From the NCBI RefSeq assembly GCF_001005825.1, contig NZ_LBHV01000004.1:736339-800338 (forward strand): a DNA stretch of 64,000 nt. The letters run 5' to 3'. A program made the translations under genes and the position numbers. The notes below the pieces were generated by a model. It ran no database searches and had not been told where the DNA came from. It was given only the letters and a program-made list of their open reading frames with translations. Shown piece by piece: positions 24,525-33,512 of the stretch (positions within the stretch are counted from its first letter, which is position 1; the number at the start of each line of letters is the position of its first letter). The stretch is from Rhizobium sp. LC145. Lineage in GTDB: Bacteria; Pseudomonadota; Alphaproteobacteria; Rhizobiales; Rhizobiaceae.

Positions 24525-25979
24525 ATGAAGCTGAAAGAACCATCGCTCTTCCGTCAGGCAGCCCTCGTCGGCGGCGATTGGATCGAGGCGGCAGCGGACA
24601 GCGCCATCGCGGTGAACAACCCCGCCACCGGCGAGATCATCGGCCGAGTGCCGAAGCTCGGCGTGAAGGAGACCAGGGAGGCGATCGAGGCCGCGCGGCT
24701 TGCGCAGAAAGGCTGGGCCGCCCGCACAGCCAAGGAGCGCTCCGTAATCCTGCGCAAGTGGTTCGACCTGATGATCGAAAACAAGGAGGACCTCGGCAAG
24801 ATCCTCACACTCGAGCAAGGAAAACCTCTGGCGGAGGCGACCGGCGAGATCGTCTATGGCGCAAGCTTTATCGAATGGTTCGCGGAGGAAGCACGCCGCG
24901 TCTATGGCGACATCGTTCCCGGCCACCAGCCCGACAAGCGCATCATGGTGATGAAGCAGCCGATCGGCGTCGTCGCGGCGATCACGCCCTGGAATTTCCC
25001 GAACGCCATGATCACCCGCAAGGCCGGTCCCGCTTTCGCGGCCGGCTGCGCCATGGTGTTGAAGCCGGCGTCTCAGACACCGTTTTCCGCCATCGCCATC
25101 GCCGTGCTTGCCGAGCGGGCCGGCCTGCCAAAGGGCCTCTTCAGCGTGCTGACCGGTTCGGCATCCGAGATCGGCGGCGAGATGACCGCCAATCCGACGG
25201 TACGCAAACTTACCTTCACCGGTTCCACCGAAATCGGCGCGCAGCTCTACAAGCAGAGCGCGCCCACCATCAAGAAGCTCGGCCTGGAACTCGGCGGCAA
25301 TGCGCCCTTCATCGTCTTCGACGATGCCGATCTCGAGGCCGCCGTCGAGGGCGCGCTGATCGCCAAGTTCCGCAACAACGGCCAGACCTGCGTCTGCGCC
25401 AACCGCATCTATGTCCAGGATGGGGTCTATGAGGAGTTTTCGCAGAAGCTTGCCGCGGCTGCCGGAAAGCTGAAGACCGGCGATGGCTTCGACGAGGGCG
25501 TGATCCTCGGCCCGCTGATCGACAAGGCGGCGCTGGAGAAGGTCGAGGAGCATGTGGCCGACGCCACCGGCAAGGGAGCCCGCGTCGTCATCGGCGGCAA
25601 GCGGCACTCGCTCGGCGGCACCTTCTTCGAGCCGACCGTCCTGGCCGATGTCACAAGCGAGATGATCGTCGCTCGCGAAGAGACCTTCGGACCAGTCGCC
25701 CCGCTCTTCCGCTTCAAGGACGAGGCGGATGTCATCGAACAAGCCAACGACACCGAGTTCGGCCTTGCCTCCTATTTCTACGCCAAGGACCTTGCCCGCG
25801 TCTTCCGGGTGGCCGAGGCGCTGGAATATGGCATGGTCGGCGTCAATACGGGGCTGATCTCCACGGCCGAAGCGCCCTTTGGCGGCGTCAAGCTCTCCGG
25901 CCTCGGACGTGAGGGGTCGAGATACGGCATCGAGGAATTCCTCGAGATCAAATATGTCTGTCTCGGCGGCATTGCTTAG
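24525..25979 (+). CDS. gabD: NAD(P)-dependent succinate-semialdehyde dehydrogenase (GabD-like)
   Basis: The 484-residue enzyme has the full aldehyde dehydrogenase layout: TPWNFPNAMITRKAGPAFAA, FTGSTEIG, Glu255 in LELGGNAPF and catalytic Cys289 in NNGQTCVCANR. Gly/Phe residues such as ETFGPVAPLF near the C-terminus also fit. Length, the VCAN pattern after the catalytic Cys and the ending GLGREGSRYGIEEFLEIKY match the GabD branch, which oxidises succinate semialdehyde to succinate in GABA and polyamine breakdown. AAGGAGG lies 8 bases before the ATG at 24525. The stop overlaps the converging MATE gene by a few bases. Confidence 0.88.
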   Translation: MKLKEPSLFRQAALVGGDWIEAAADSAIAVNNPATGEIIGRVPKLGVKETREAIEAARLAQKGWAARTAKERSVILRKWFDLMIENKEDLGKILTLEQGKPLAEATGEIVYGASFIEWFAEEARRVYGDIVPGHQPDKRIMVMKQPIGVVAAITPWNFPNAMITRKAGPAFAAGCAMVLKPASQTPFSAIAIAVLAERAGLPKGLFSVLTGSASEIGGEMTANPTVRKLTFTGSTEIGAQLYKQSAPTIKKLGLELGGNAPFIVFDDADLEAAVEGALIAKFRNNGQTCVCANRIYVQDGVYEEFSQKLAAAAGKLKTGDGFDEGVILGPLIDKAALEKVEEHVADATGKGARVVIGGKRHSLGGTFFEPTVLADVTSEMIVAREETFGPVAPLFRFKDEADVIEQANDTEFGLASYFYAKDLARVFRVAEALEYGMVGVNTGLISTAEAPFGGVKLSGLGREGSRYGIEEFLEIKYVCLGGIA

Positions 25980-27304
25980 ACGGGGACCGTCTCCGGAAGA
26001 GTGCGCTGAACCAGCCGAGGCAGCATCCAGCGGAACGCGATGCTGCGCGCGCTCTGGAAGAGGATCAGCGAAATCCAGAGCCCATGATTGCCGAAGAGCG
26101 GCTGCAGGATCGCCCAGGCCGCGAAATAGAGGGCGAGCGACAGCAGCATGAGATTGCGCATCTCGCGCGACCACGTCGCGCCGATATAGATGCCGTCCAT
26201 CTGGAAAGCGACGACGCCGAAAAGGGGCAGGAGCGCTGCATAGGGAAGGAAGGTCAGCGAAAGCGCCGTGATCGTCGCGTTCGGCGAGGCAAGCCCGATC
26301 ACCCACGAGCCGCTGAGCAGGAAGGAGAAGGAAACGACTGCTCCGAAGACGAAACCCCATAGCGTCGTCAGCCGCACCATCCGGTCGAAGGCCGGCCGGT
26401 AGCGCGCCCCGACCGCGCGCCCCGCAAGCTGCTCCGCGGCGGTGGCTATACCGTCCAGGAAGGCGACGCCGAAGAAATAGAAACGCAGCAGGATGGTGTT
26501 CGCGGCAAGTATCTCGATGCCCAGCATCCCGCTCTGCCGGGTGAAGAATGAGAGCCCGATCAGAAGCGAAAAGGAGCGGATCATCATGTCGCCATTGACG
26601 GCAAAGAGCCGCTTCACGCTTTGGAGGTCCGGCAGCTCCCAGGAATGGCGGTCGGTCCTGAGCACGATGAGCCACAATCCGGCGAGCGCCGTCACCGCTT
26701 CCGCAACCAGGCCTGCGAGCGCCACGCCGGCCACGCCCCAGCCGAGGCCGAGCACCCACCAGAAGCTCAAGACGAGGTTGAGGCCGTTCAGCAGCGTCTG
26801 CAGGAGCATCGCCGTCAGCGCCTCGCCGCGGCCTATGATCCAGCCGAAGATGACGAAATTGAAGAGCACGAAAGGTGCCGACCAGACCCGCCAGCCGAAA
26901 TAGGTTCGGGCAGCTTCCGCGACCGCGCCCTCGGCCCCGAGGACTGCAAGTCCGCCAACCCCGATGGGCACGTGCAGGAGAAGGATGAGAAAACCCGAAA
27001 CGATTGCGATCAGCAGGCCGCCGAGCAGCATGCGCTGCTCGAAACGCCGGTCGCCGGCGCCGAGCGCCTGCGCCGTGAAGCCGGTGGTCGCGCCGCGCAG
27101 GAAGTTGAAGGAGATGAAAAGCACGTCGAATATGACCGCGGCGAGCGCCACGCCGCCGATCAGCGCCTCGTCTCCCAGCTGCCCGATAACGCCCGTCGCA
27201 ACGAGGCTGACGAGCGGCGTCGAGATATGCGCCACCATCATCGGAATGGCGATGCGCAGCACCTCCCGATGGGTGACGTCGAAGGACCGCGCCGGGTCCG
27301 ACAT
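25976..27304 (-). CDS. MATE family efflux transporter (DinF branch)
   Basis: This 442-residue protein has about twelve hydrophobic helices in two similar halves, with the family opening VLRIAIPMMVAHISTPLVSL and FNFLRGATTGFTAQALGAGD. It should export cationic drugs or metabolites using an ion gradient. I chose ATG 27304, preceded by GGGGAAG, over an in-frame TTG at 27328. It is downstream of the CMD-type genes on the same strand, with the upstream stop 24 bases away, so co-transcription is likely. Confidence 0.9.
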   Translation of the reverse strand: MSDPARSFDVTHREVLRIAIPMMVAHISTPLVSLVATGVIGQLGDEALIGGVALAAVIFDVLFISFNFLRGATTGFTAQALGAGDRRFEQRMLLGGLLIAIVSGFLILLLHVPIGVGGLAVLGAEGAVAEAARTYFGWRVWSAPFVLFNFVIFGWIIGRGEALTAMLLQTLLNGLNLVLSFWWVLGLGWGVAGVALAGLVAEAVTALAGLWLIVLRTDRHSWELPDLQSVKRLFAVNGDMMIRSFSLLIGLSFFTRQSGMLGIEILAANTILLRFYFFGVAFLDGIATAAEQLAGRAVGARYRPAFDRMVRLTTLWGFVFGAVVSFSFLLSGSWVIGLASPNATITALSLTFLPYAALLPLFGVVAFQMDGIYIGATWSREMRNLMLLSLALYFAAWAILQPLFGNHGLWISLILFQSARSIAFRWMLPRLVQRTLPETVPV

Positions 27305-27328
27305 GCTATGGGCGGCTTCCCCGGACAA

Positions 27329-27907
27329 TCAGGTCTTCCGGAGTGGTTCGCCGAGCGTATGCATCAGCCGGTTCGCCCATCCGAAGATCGCGATCGAATG
27401 GATGAGATCGAGGATTTCGAGATCGCTGAGGCCCACTTCGCGAAGATGATAGAACTGGTAGACGCCGACATTGTCCGGATGGGCGGTGAGATCGACGCCG
27501 AAATTGAACAGCGCCTGGTCATAGGCTTCAAGATCGGCATCGAGGCCGTTCTTGTAGATCTCGTCCACCACCTCCGGCCGTTTCTCGAGCTGGATGAAGC
27601 GGTTGGCATGCACCGAGGCGCAATAGATACAATGGTTGACGAAGGAGGCCGCCAGCGCGCCGAGCTCGCGGCCGCCGCGCGAAAGCCCGCCTTCGCTGTA
27701 CATGATATCGTTGAAGAGCGGCGTGCGCTCGGCAAGCGTCTCGGCCTCCTGCGCCAGCACCAGCACATAGGCCGAAACCTTGGTGTTCGAGGGCGTCACC
27801 TTGAGCGCGTCGAGCTGTTCGGGCGTCGCCTTTTCAAGCTCGACCGGCTTCACATAGGGGTTCCATTCGAGCGGCTCGAGCGTGAATTCGTGCACGACGT
27901 CAGACAT
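27329..27907 (-). CDS. AhpD/CMD-fold peroxidase-related protein
   Basis: The 192-residue protein has the carboxymuconolactone decarboxylase fold with the AhpD active site NHCIYCASVHANR, giving Cys93, Cys96 and His100 for thiol-based peroxide reduction or related chemistry. It resembles the group I remember as alkylhydroperoxidase domain protein, Avi_7169 family. That group pairs with the CMD protein encoded immediately upstream here. It is separated from that gene by one base, so the two are made together. Its true substrate is unknown. Confidence 0.82.
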   Translation of the reverse strand: MSDVVHEFTLEPLEWNPYVKPVELEKATPEQLDALKVTPSNTKVSAYVLVLAQEAETLAERTPLFNDIMYSEGGLSRGGRELGALAASFVNHCIYCASVHANRFIQLEKRPEVVDEIYKNGLDADLEAYDQALFNFGVDLTAHPDNVGVYQFYHLREVGLSDLEILDLIHSIAIFGWANRLMHTLGEPLRKT

Positions 27908-27908
27908 G

Positions 27909-28415
27909 TCAGTTGTCCCTCAGCATCTTCAGGCCGGCCACCACCAGCACCTGGTAATTCACGAAAGCAATCAAACCCGCAAGCGCCACGATGTCCCGGT
28001 CGTCCAGCCCGGCGGCAGAAAGCGCCTCGATATTGCCGCGCGTCGCCTGCTTGGGAGTAAGCGTTACGAGATCGACATGGCGCAGGATCGCGGCAAGGCG
28101 GCTTTCTCCATCGGCCGGCATCCAGGCTGGATCGACGATCGACACTATCTCGTCCGCACCGCCTTCCTTGGCGATCAGCTCGCGGTAATGGGACGCGAGT
28201 TCCGTTGATTTCCAGAGGCCCGCCATGCGGGCGGCGAGTGCGGCACGCTCGGCATAGGAGAAATTGCGCGCCTCTTTCGGTCGGAGCGCGGCCTCGTAGC
28301 TCGCCTGCGTCAACTGCTTGAGCTTCGCCCGCTCGTTACGAAGCGCGGCAAGCGGCGAGGAAGGGTCAAGGCCGAGGACATGGTCGATCACGTCCGTCGT
28401 CGGTGCAGTCGTCAT
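27909..28415 (-). CDS. CMD-domain protein lacking the Cys pair
   Basis: This 168-residue protein has the CMD fold and resembles what I recall as the Avi_7170 family partner of the neighbouring AhpD-like protein. The helix that carries CxxC in AhpD reads ALAGLIAFVNYQVLVVAGL, so both active-site cysteines are absent. It is probably a structural or regulatory partner. AAAGGA lies 8 bases before the ATG. It follows the DsbA-like gene by 13 bases on the same strand. Confidence 0.72.
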   Translation of the reverse strand: MTTAPTTDVIDHVLGLDPSSPLAALRNERAKLKQLTQASYEAALRPKEARNFSYAERAALAARMAGLWKSTELASHYRELIAKEGGADEIVSIVDPAWMPADGESRLAAILRHVDLVTLTPKQATRGNIEALSAAGLDDRDIVALAGLIAFVNYQVLVVAGLKMLRDN

Positions 28416-28428
28416 GAAAAAGGTCCTT

Positions 28429-29019
28429 TCAATCTGCCGACAGGGCTTCGTCGAGGAAACTCAGGCGATCCTGGCCCCAGTAGAGCACGTCCTTGTAGAT
28501 CCAGGTCGGCGTGCCGAAAACGCCGCGGCGGCGGGCCTCCTCATGGCTGTCGAGCCAGGCCTGCATTATCTCCGGCTCATCCTCCATCGCCTGCAGCTTG
28601 GACCCGTCCAGACCGAGGCGGTTCGCGACTTCGATGCGCACGTCCGGCAGCGTCACGTCCTTCTCCTCGCTCCACAGCGCATGGAGAAGCGCATGGCTGA
28701 GTTCGAGCGCCGGCAGGCCGAGCCGGTCGGCTGCGATCACCATACGCGCCGCGAATTCGTTGTTGGTGGGGTAGTATTTCGGCTTCAACACCAGCGGCAT
28801 ATTCAGCCGCTTGCGCCAGCGGTCGAGTTCCACAGCGTGATAATCCTGGCGCGGCTGCGGACGCGAGCGCAGCGGCACGCCGCCGTTTTCCGGCACGATG
28901 CGCGTCGGGCGCACCACGACGTCGAGATCGTGCTTCTCGATCAGCGCCTTGAACTGCGGCCAGCCGAGATAGGCCCAGGGCGAACTGAGCGCGTGGTAGT
29001 AATAAACGGTCTTGCGCAT
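28429..29019 (-). CDS. DsbA-like / kappa-class GST (2-hydroxychromene-2-carboxylate isomerase family)
   Basis: The 196-residue thioredoxin-fold protein begins VYYYHALSSPWAYLGWPQF. The SPWAYLG segment matches the SPYSYL/SPWAYLG site of kappa-class glutathione transferases rather than CxxC of DsbA, so it is likely GSH-dependent. RRGVFGTPTWIYKDVLYWGQDRL is the family's conserved C-terminal part with the cis-Pro. The start at 29019 is the first residue of the recognisable domain. It sits in an operon with a flavin monooxygenase and two CMD proteins, suggesting breakdown of an electrophilic or aromatic substrate. Confidence 0.82.
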   Translation of the reverse strand: MRKTVYYYHALSSPWAYLGWPQFKALIEKHDLDVVVRPTRIVPENGGVPLRSRPQPRQDYHAVELDRWRKRLNMPLVLKPKYYPTNNEFAARMVIAADRLGLPALELSHALLHALWSEEKDVTLPDVRIEVANRLGLDGSKLQAMEDEPEIMQAWLDSHEEARRRGVFGTPTWIYKDVLYWGQDRLSFLDEALSAD

Positions 29020-29027
29020 GGCGTTCC

Positions 29028-30506
29028 TCAGGCGGTCTTCTGTTCGGGTTGCTCGGGCAGGTCGGCATCGGCATCCACCCATTCCGATCCGTCGAGCTCC
29101 GGCTTCTCGTAGTCGAGAAGCGCCTGCCAGTGGTGGTGGATATCACGGATGAAGAGATGAGCGGCCACGCCGCGGGCAAGCCATTGAGCACCCTCGCTGA
29201 TCGCCGGAATGTCGCCGCTCACCTTGCCGAGGCTCATCGTGGCGCCGTAGTTGAAGCAATGGATATCCTTCAGCCACGGAGCCGTTCCCTTCTCCTTCTC
29301 GGTAAACGAGAAATCGTCCTCCAGCCACGGAAAGCGGCCGAGGCTCGGGTTTTCCTCGCCGGGCAGCGGAGTGATGCGGTCCTCCCAGCAGGCGATCTTG
29401 TCCCGATAAGGCGAAAGTTCGCTGCGTGCGAGCGGATCGACGGTGAAGCCCGTACCGAGGATGACGAAATCGGCGTGAAAGACGCGTCCGTTCGTCGTCG
29501 TGATGACCACCTCGCCGCCTTCCTCGCGCATGGACTGGATGCCGCAATCGAAATGGAAGTAGGCGTTCGGGTGCCGGCTGACGCGTAGCGTCGAATTATG
29601 AGGTGCCGGCGTCTGCTGCTTGGTGGAATAGTCCATGATCCGCCAGCGCCATTCCGGCGAAATCTCCGGGAAACCAGCCGTCACCCCGTAGGAGCCGATG
29701 CCCATCAGCTTGTTGATGGTCGGCATCTTCTTGCGGCGGGCAAGCAGCCGCACCTCGCCGGCACCATTCTCCAGTGCTTCGGCGGCATTGTCGACTGCCG
29801 AGGCTCCGACGCCGATCACCACCACGCGCTTGCCCTTAAGCGCCTCGAAATCGATCTCGTCGGAAGAATGCGCCCAGGACTTGTGCCTCCGCATTCCCTT
29901 GACGAAATCCGGAATATCGGCCGCGCCGAGCCCGTCACGGCCGGTCGCCATCACCAGCTTGCGGGTCAGGATCGAGGGGACGGCGCCGCCAGCCACCTCG
30001 AGCTCCAGCAAGCCGTCATCGCGCGGAACGATCCGGGTCACATGCGTGTCGTTCTCGACGGGGATCGACAGCACCCCGCGGTACCAGTCCAGATAATCCA
30101 TCCACATCGGCCGCGGGATGCGGAAAAGCTCCTCCCAGGCGGGCACGCCGTAAAGCGCCGTGTACCAGGCGCGGAAGGTGAGCGAAGCCATGCCGTGCGC
30201 CGGACCGAGCAGGTTCTTCGGCGAACGGAGCGTTTCCATCCGCGCATAGGTCTTCCAGGGACCTTCCTTGCCGCGGGCGGCGCGATCGACGATGCGCAGG
30301 TTGCGGATGCCGACCCGGTTGAGCGCGAACCAGGCCACCAGGCCGCACATGCCCCCGCCGATGATGACCACATCGCTGACCGGCTTGCCATCGACCTCGG
30401 GCAGTACCGGCGACCAGTTTGCCGGCGGATAGTTCAGGTAATCCAGGTCCTGCTTCACGCGGGCATTGAGCTCTGCAAGCCTCGGATCATCGAGAATGGT
30501 CATCAT
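29028..30506 (-). CDS. FAD-dependent flavin-containing monooxygenase-like protein
   Basis: The 492-residue enzyme has a FAD Rossmann motif VVIIGGGMCGLVAWFAL at about residue 47. A second NADPH-type motif, VVVIGVGASAVDNAAEAL, lies near 225, and a late VILGTGFTVDPLARSE segment resembles the FMO C-terminal ATG motif. It probably oxygenates a small amine, ketone or thioether. The sequence PWKTYARMETLRSPKNLLGP is also typical of rhizobial members. Two ATG codons lie in tandem at 30506 and 30503. The gene ends 8 bases before the kappa-GST gene. Confidence 0.85.
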   Translation of the reverse strand: MMTILDDPRLAELNARVKQDLDYLNYPPANWSPVLPEVDGKPVSDVVIIGGGMCGLVAWFALNRVGIRNLRIVDRAARGKEGPWKTYARMETLRSPKNLLGPAHGMASLTFRAWYTALYGVPAWEELFRIPRPMWMDYLDWYRGVLSIPVENDTHVTRIVPRDDGLLELEVAGGAVPSILTRKLVMATGRDGLGAADIPDFVKGMRRHKSWAHSSDEIDFEALKGKRVVVIGVGASAVDNAAEALENGAGEVRLLARRKKMPTINKLMGIGSYGVTAGFPEISPEWRWRIMDYSTKQQTPAPHNSTLRVSRHPNAYFHFDCGIQSMREEGGEVVITTTNGRVFHADFVILGTGFTVDPLARSELSPYRDKIACWEDRITPLPGEENPSLGRFPWLEDDFSFTEKEKGTAPWLKDIHCFNYGATMSLGKVSGDIPAISEGAQWLARGVAAHLFIRDIHHHWQALLDYEKPELDGSEWVDADADLPEQPEQKTA

Positions 30507-30572
30507 CCAGTCCTGTCGTTCAAGGCCGATCGCCCGGCAGCCGAGCAGCCAGTCATCATCATTTGTTCAGCT

Positions 30573-31643
30573 TCAGTCGGCGAGCGCGACGGCGTCTTCC
30601 TCGCGCCAGCCGATCCACACCCGGTCGTCCGTGATCCGCGACAATGCCACCGGATCGAGCTGCGCCGCGATCACCTGGCCATTCGGAAGCTCGATCGTCA
30701 GTGAGGTGTGGTCGCCCTTGAAGAGACGCTGGGTAATCCGCCCCTCGAAGGCGAGCTTCTCCGCGGGCTTCGCTGCAAAGACGGATACGGCCTCGGGCCT
30801 AAGCGCCACAGCGACACGGCTGCCGGCCTGAAGGTCCTGACCGTTCAAGCCCGCATGAACGACGCTGCCGTTCCATTCGATCGCGGCGAGACCACCTTTG
30901 GTTCCCTTGAGCGTCCCTTCGATGAAATTGCTCTCGCCGATGAAGTTCGCCACGAAGCGGCTGCGCGGCCGCGAATAGAGCGTGTGGGGATCGCCCATCT
31001 GCTCGATCCGGCCGCTGTTCATCACCACGATCACGTCGGACATGGTGAGCGCTTCCTCCTGATCGTGGGTGACGAAGATGAAGGTCTTTCCGGTCGTCCG
31101 CTGAATGGATTTCAGCTCCACCTGCATCTGCTGGCGCAGCTTGGCATCGAGCGCGCTCAAGGGCTCGTCGAGAAGCAATACGTTGGGGTTGGGCGCAAGC
31201 GCCCGCATCAGCGCCACGCGCTGGCGCTGTCCGCCCGAAAGCTGGGCCGGCATACGGTCGGCGAATTCCTGCAGCCGCACGAGCGAAAGAAGCTCCATGG
31301 TGCGCTTGTGGATGGCCTCCGACGCAAGCCCCTTCAGCTCCAGGCCGAAAGCCACGTTGCGGCGCACGCTCAAATGCGGAAAGAGGGCATAATCCTGGAA
31401 GACGATGTTGACGTTGCGCTTGTTGGGCGGCAGCCGGCTGATTTCCTTGCCGTCCAGATAGATCTCGCCGGAAGTTGGCGTCTCGAAGCCGCCGAGCATG
31501 CGGAGCGTGGTGGACTTGCCGCAGCCCGACGGGCCGAGCAGCGTCACGAACTGGCCGGGCTCGATCGAAAGGTCGAGACTGTCGACCGCGATCGAAGAGC
31601 CGTAATGTTTGTTGACGTTGCGGAATTGAACTACGGGCTGCAT
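30573..31643 (-). CDS. PotA-type ABC importer ATPase
   Basis: This 356-residue ATPase has Walker A LLGPSGCGKSTTLRML, signature LSGGQRQRVAL, Walker B VLLLDEPLSALD and H-loop FIFVTHDQEEAL, then a C-terminal TOBE domain. It powers uptake through the two permeases encoded just upstream. Order and type (PotD, B, C, A) match spermidine/putrescine and opine importers, but the solute is not known. GAGGA precedes the ATG, and only 3 bases separate it from the PotC-type gene. Confidence 0.92.
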   Translation of the reverse strand: MQPVVQFRNVNKHYGSSIAVDSLDLSIEPGQFVTLLGPSGCGKSTTLRMLGGFETPTSGEIYLDGKEISRLPPNKRNVNIVFQDYALFPHLSVRRNVAFGLELKGLASEAIHKRTMELLSLVRLQEFADRMPAQLSGGQRQRVALMRALAPNPNVLLLDEPLSALDAKLRQQMQVELKSIQRTTGKTFIFVTHDQEEALTMSDVIVVMNSGRIEQMGDPHTLYSRPRSRFVANFIGESNFIEGTLKGTKGGLAAIEWNGSVVHAGLNGQDLQAGSRVAVALRPEAVSVFAAKPAEKLAFEGRITQRLFKGDHTSLTIELPNGQVIAAQLDPVALSRITDDRVWIGWREEDAVALAD

Positions 31644-31646
31644 CGG

Positions 31647-32438
31647 TCAGGTCCTCGAACGGCGGGTGAAGTGCTCGGCATAAAGGCCGACGGCTGCGGT
31701 CACGATCAGCACCAGCGTCGCCATGGCATTGATCTCGGGAGACATGCCGCCCTGCACCTTGGCGAAGATCAGCATGGGGAGCGTGGGCTGATAGCCGCCC
31801 AGGAAGAAGGTGCGAACGAAATCGTCGATACTGGTCAGCACGCAGAAGATCATGCCGCCGACAAGCGCGGGCGCCAGGAAGGGAATGGTGATCCGGATGA
31901 AGGCTATGAAGCTATCGGCGCCAAGATCGCGCGCCGCGTCTATGAGATTGTTCGGCATCGACCGCAGCCGCGTCAGCACCATGATCACCACGAAGGGAAC
32001 CGCATGCACGGTATGACCCAGGATGATCGCGCCCGTTCCGGTCGGAATGTCGAGCACGCGAATGAAGATGCGCATCGAGATCGCGTTGATGAGGCCCGGC
32101 ACAACGGCGGGAAGGCAGGCGAGCGCGAAGATCGCAGCACGCCCCCATATGCCCTCCGCCGAGATCAGAAGCGCGATCCATACCCCCATGATGGTGGCGA
32201 AGATCGTCGTCATCAGCGCGATGAAGATCGAATAGCCGGACGCCTCCAGGAACTGCTTGTCCTGCACCACCTTGGCATACCAGCCGAGCGTCCAGTCGCC
32301 GATCGGAAAGGCGATGAAATTGGCGTCCTTGAAGCTCATCGCCGTCATCAGCGTAAGCGGCAGGAGAAGATAGATGACGAAGACCCAGTAGGAGGCCTGG
32401 AGCGCGGTCTTCGGTGCATCGGAGAAATAATGGCGCAT
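31647..32438 (-). CDS. PotC-type ABC permease
   Basis: The 263-residue inner-membrane protein has about six helices. It carries the EAA loop DAARDLGADSFIAFIRITIPFL that docks on the ATPase. It pairs with the PotB-type permease whose gene ends 10 bases upstream. GAGGAGA lies just before the ATG. Confidence 0.92.
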   Translation of the reverse strand: MRHYFSDAPKTALQASYWVFVIYLLLPLTLMTAMSFKDANFIAFPIGDWTLGWYAKVVQDKQFLEASGYSIFIALMTTIFATIMGVWIALLISAEGIWGRAAIFALACLPAVVPGLINAISMRIFIRVLDIPTGTGAIILGHTVHAVPFVVIMVLTRLRSMPNNLIDAARDLGADSFIAFIRITIPFLAPALVGGMIFCVLTSIDDFVRTFFLGGYQPTLPMLIFAKVQGGMSPEINAMATLVLIVTAAVGLYAEHFTRRSRT

Positions 32439-32448
32439 GGTCTTCTCC

Positions 32449-33429
32449 TCACATCAGCCGGACCGAGCGCCCGCCGGCGACCCGCATGAAAAGGCCTACG
32501 GTCGAAAGCGAAACGACCAGCATCAGGATGGAGAAGGCCGCACCTTCCGGCCATTTGTCGCTCGAACCGTGGAAGAGGCTGGCGATGATTTCCGGAAAGA
32601 TCACCGAGTTCGGGCCGCCGAGCAGCAGCGGCGCGGCGAACACCCCGATCGAGGTCAGGTAGACCAGGCTGCAGCCGGATACGATCCCGTCCTTGGAAAG
32701 CGGCAGGATGACGCGGCGGAACCTCTGGAACGGCCCCGCCCCGAGATCGGCCGCGGCATCAATAAGCTGCGGTGGTATCTTCTCGATCGCCGAATAGAGC
32801 GGCAGAAGCATGTAGAGCGCGATCAGGTAGATCACCCCGAAGCCAAGCGAAAAGTAGTTGTAGAGGAGCGGTATGGGCCGGTCGATGAAGCCGATCTCCC
32901 GCAACAGCACGTTCACCGCGCCGCGATTGGCAAGCAGCATGATGACCGAAAACGTGCGGATGATTTCTCCGGCCCAGAAAGGGATGAGCAGCAGGAGCAG
33001 TGCCCGGGTCCGGTTCTGCGGCTTGATGATCTTGGCGACGTAATAGGCGACCGGATAGGTGACAACCAGCGCGGCCACCGTCACCACCGCCGCAAAGATC
33101 AGACTGCGCACGAAAGGCAGGAAATAGAGCGGCTCCTGGAAGAACAGCCGGTAATTGTCGAGCGTATAGACGGGGCCTTCCGCCGCCGGCGGATAGTTGT
33201 CGAGTAAGCTGATGCGGGCCATCTGGTAGATCGGGCCGACATGAAGCACGACGATCCATGTGAGCGGCACGGCGAGCAGCAGGATGAGCCTCGCCCGGGT
33301 GCTGTTGGCGATCAGGCCGACCGTGGCCGAATAAAGCCCCGAGTTGGTGATCTTCCCTATCCAACCGGCATAAGCCGGCCCGGCGCGGGGCGCCGAGGTT
33401 CCTGTCTCGGTCATGCTGCTATCGACCAT
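32449..33429 (-). CDS. PotB-type ABC permease
   Basis: The 326-residue protein has an N-terminal cytoplasmic tail of about 40 residues and six to seven hydrophobic helices. The EAA loop reads DAAADLGAGPFQRFRRVILPL. It forms the heterodimeric channel with the PotC-type protein. An ATG five codons further in (33414) is possible but has no better ribosome site. A hairpin at 33463-33479 lies between this gene and the binding-protein gene. Confidence 0.9.
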   Translation of the reverse strand: MVDSSMTETGTSAPRAGPAYAGWIGKITNSGLYSATVGLIANSTRARLILLLAVPLTWIVVLHVGPIYQMARISLLDNYPPAAEGPVYTLDNYRLFFQEPLYFLPFVRSLIFAAVVTVAALVVTYPVAYYVAKIIKPQNRTRALLLLLIPFWAGEIIRTFSVIMLLANRGAVNVLLREIGFIDRPIPLLYNYFSLGFGVIYLIALYMLLPLYSAIEKIPPQLIDAAADLGAGPFQRFRRVILPLSKDGIVSGCSLVYLTSIGVFAAPLLLGGPNSVIFPEIIASLFHGSSDKWPEGAAFSILMLVVSLSTVGLFMRVAGGRSVRLM

Positions 33430-33462
33430 TTCATCTGTTCCCGGACTTCTCTTTTATCGGCC

Positions 33463-33479
33463 GGCCTTCATGGAAGGCC
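33463..33479. promoter_or_regulatory. intercistronic stem-loop after the binding-protein gene
   Basis: GGCCTTC (33463-33469) pairs with GAAGGCC (33473-33479) around a 3-base loop, with further partial pairing outside. It lies between the binding-protein and permease genes, where such stems often stabilise the upstream message so that more binding protein is made. Confidence 0.45.
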
Positions 33480-33512
33480 AGCCTGTTTGGTGCGATCGGG
33501 GCGAGTTGCCGG

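Noticed and set aside
24447..26759. Long minus-strand open frame (about 770 codons) opposite gabD and part of the MATE gene
   Set aside because: It crosses two well-supported genes in another frame, and its translation shows no family features.
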